A stretch of DNA of 64,000 nt from Turritopsis dohrnii (lineage: Eukaryota; Cnidaria; Hydrozoa; Anthoathecata; Oceaniidae), in the NCBI GenBank assembly GCA_027922465.2, contig BQMF02000041.1, positions 186,001 through 250,000 of the forward strand. Direction: 5' to 3'. The notes beneath the pieces are model-generated. The model was not told where the DNA came from, did not search any database, and saw only the letters and a program-made list of their open reading frames with translations. Numbering within the stretch: the stretch's first letter is position 1; each line of letters starts with the position of its first letter. This document shows, piece after piece, positions 63,538 to 64,000 of the stretch. The position numbers were made by a program, and so were the translations under genes.

Positions 63538-64000
63538 CAGTTAGGACCACTCGACCAGAATTCGTCGCTAAAATAATCGTGATTTATTATAAAGAATTGC
63601 CTCGATAATTTTATTTTACTCTCCTATTTGAATACATCCGCTTAAATGATGATGATCTAGTATAGCAACTGCATAGAACATAGCTCTAGGGAAAATTTGA
63701 CACGGTAAATTTTTTTTATTTTGGGGGTGGTGAAACTTTATGCAAAAACAAAACTTTTTACCGTGTCAAAATTTCCCTTTCGGCTTAGTTCTTCAGAAAA
63801 TGAAGAAAGAAGAAAACGAACAATTTCTACATCTTCGGAGGAGTACCGCTTTTCTAGCGATACATTAGCATAAGTTTCAATAATGATCGTTGTATTATCA
63901 AATTTGCGCTATTGTGTGGCGTATCGACAAAACGATTATATAATTGAAATTATTAACATAGTACCAAACATTGCAATTATAAATTTTCGGGAAGCATCCG
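63538..64000. mobile_element. CAGTTAGGACC-ended hAT-like MITE, copy 2 (cut by window edge)
   Basis: Starts CAGTTAGGACCACTCGACCA and is collinear with the complement of 20016 down to about 19550, including the GACACGGTAAA/TTTACCGTGTC pair. Opposite orientation to copy 1. Left flank AACTA should recur after the missing right end if the 5-bp TSD rule holds. Confidence 0.85.

Overview
This is a eukaryotic, AT-rich, intron-containing window dominated by transposable elements. No bacterial genes or operons are present. The element mix (Penelope-like elements with GIY-YIG nuclease, a Helentron with a C-terminal endonuclease, CR1/jockey-type LINEs, a compact Ty3/Gypsy element, Harbinger-, piggyBac/Kolobok-, Tc1- and hAT-like non-autonomous elements) points to an invertebrate, most plausibly a cnidarian. 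The species is inference only; nothing in the sequence proves it.

The one convincing host gene lies on the minus strand at the left edge (10867 down to 1, running off the window). Seven exons with GT-AG borders and matching codon phases encode a start Met, a bHLH domain and a PAS-A domain resembling CLOCK/NPAS2. No single open frame shows it because its exons are 60-161 bp. Its 7.5-kb first intron holds a decayed LINE (about 5880-8470) in the opposite orientation, itself split by a 754-bp element.

11-23 kb is a field of small elements: a LINE 3-prime fragment, a tRNA-like SINE head, several CAG-ended elements with 5-bp target duplications, two TA-flanked elements sharing the terminus CCTTATCGG, and copies of a dispersed family (family A) with an internal trinucleotide tract. 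One family A copy carries two later insertions.

23-32 kb holds a nearly intact but amber-interrupted reverse transcriptase gene with an inverted internal segment, then a complete but mutated Ty3/Gypsy element with LTRs of about 90 bp (27321-32066).

32-37 kb is a nested palindrome: 217-bp inverted arms enclose a 1-kb inverted duplication of a Penelope-like element. 37-44 kb holds a second, diverged copy of the reverse transcriptase family split by a LINE tail, a direct repeat of about 320 bp, and a CR1-like LINE (PHD-finger ORF1, endonuclease/RT ORF2) interrupted by a second Penelope-like element.

48.5-55.2 kb is a Helentron: Rep/HUH, PIF1 helicase, EEP endonuclease, DUF6570-like region, an 11-unit 13-residue repeat and a cysteine-protease-like N-terminus, broken by only a few frameshifts. 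55.9-56.7 kb is an unusual fold-back element built of alternating GCGGCCGC and GTTATAAC palindromes. 57-64 kb holds a LINE tail, fold-back elements, a TAA-flanked Harbinger-like element that carries a small ORF and a nested TA element, and a partial hAT-like copy at the right edge.

Apart from the bHLH-PAS gene, the coding sequence here is transposon-derived and the layout records successive nested insertions.
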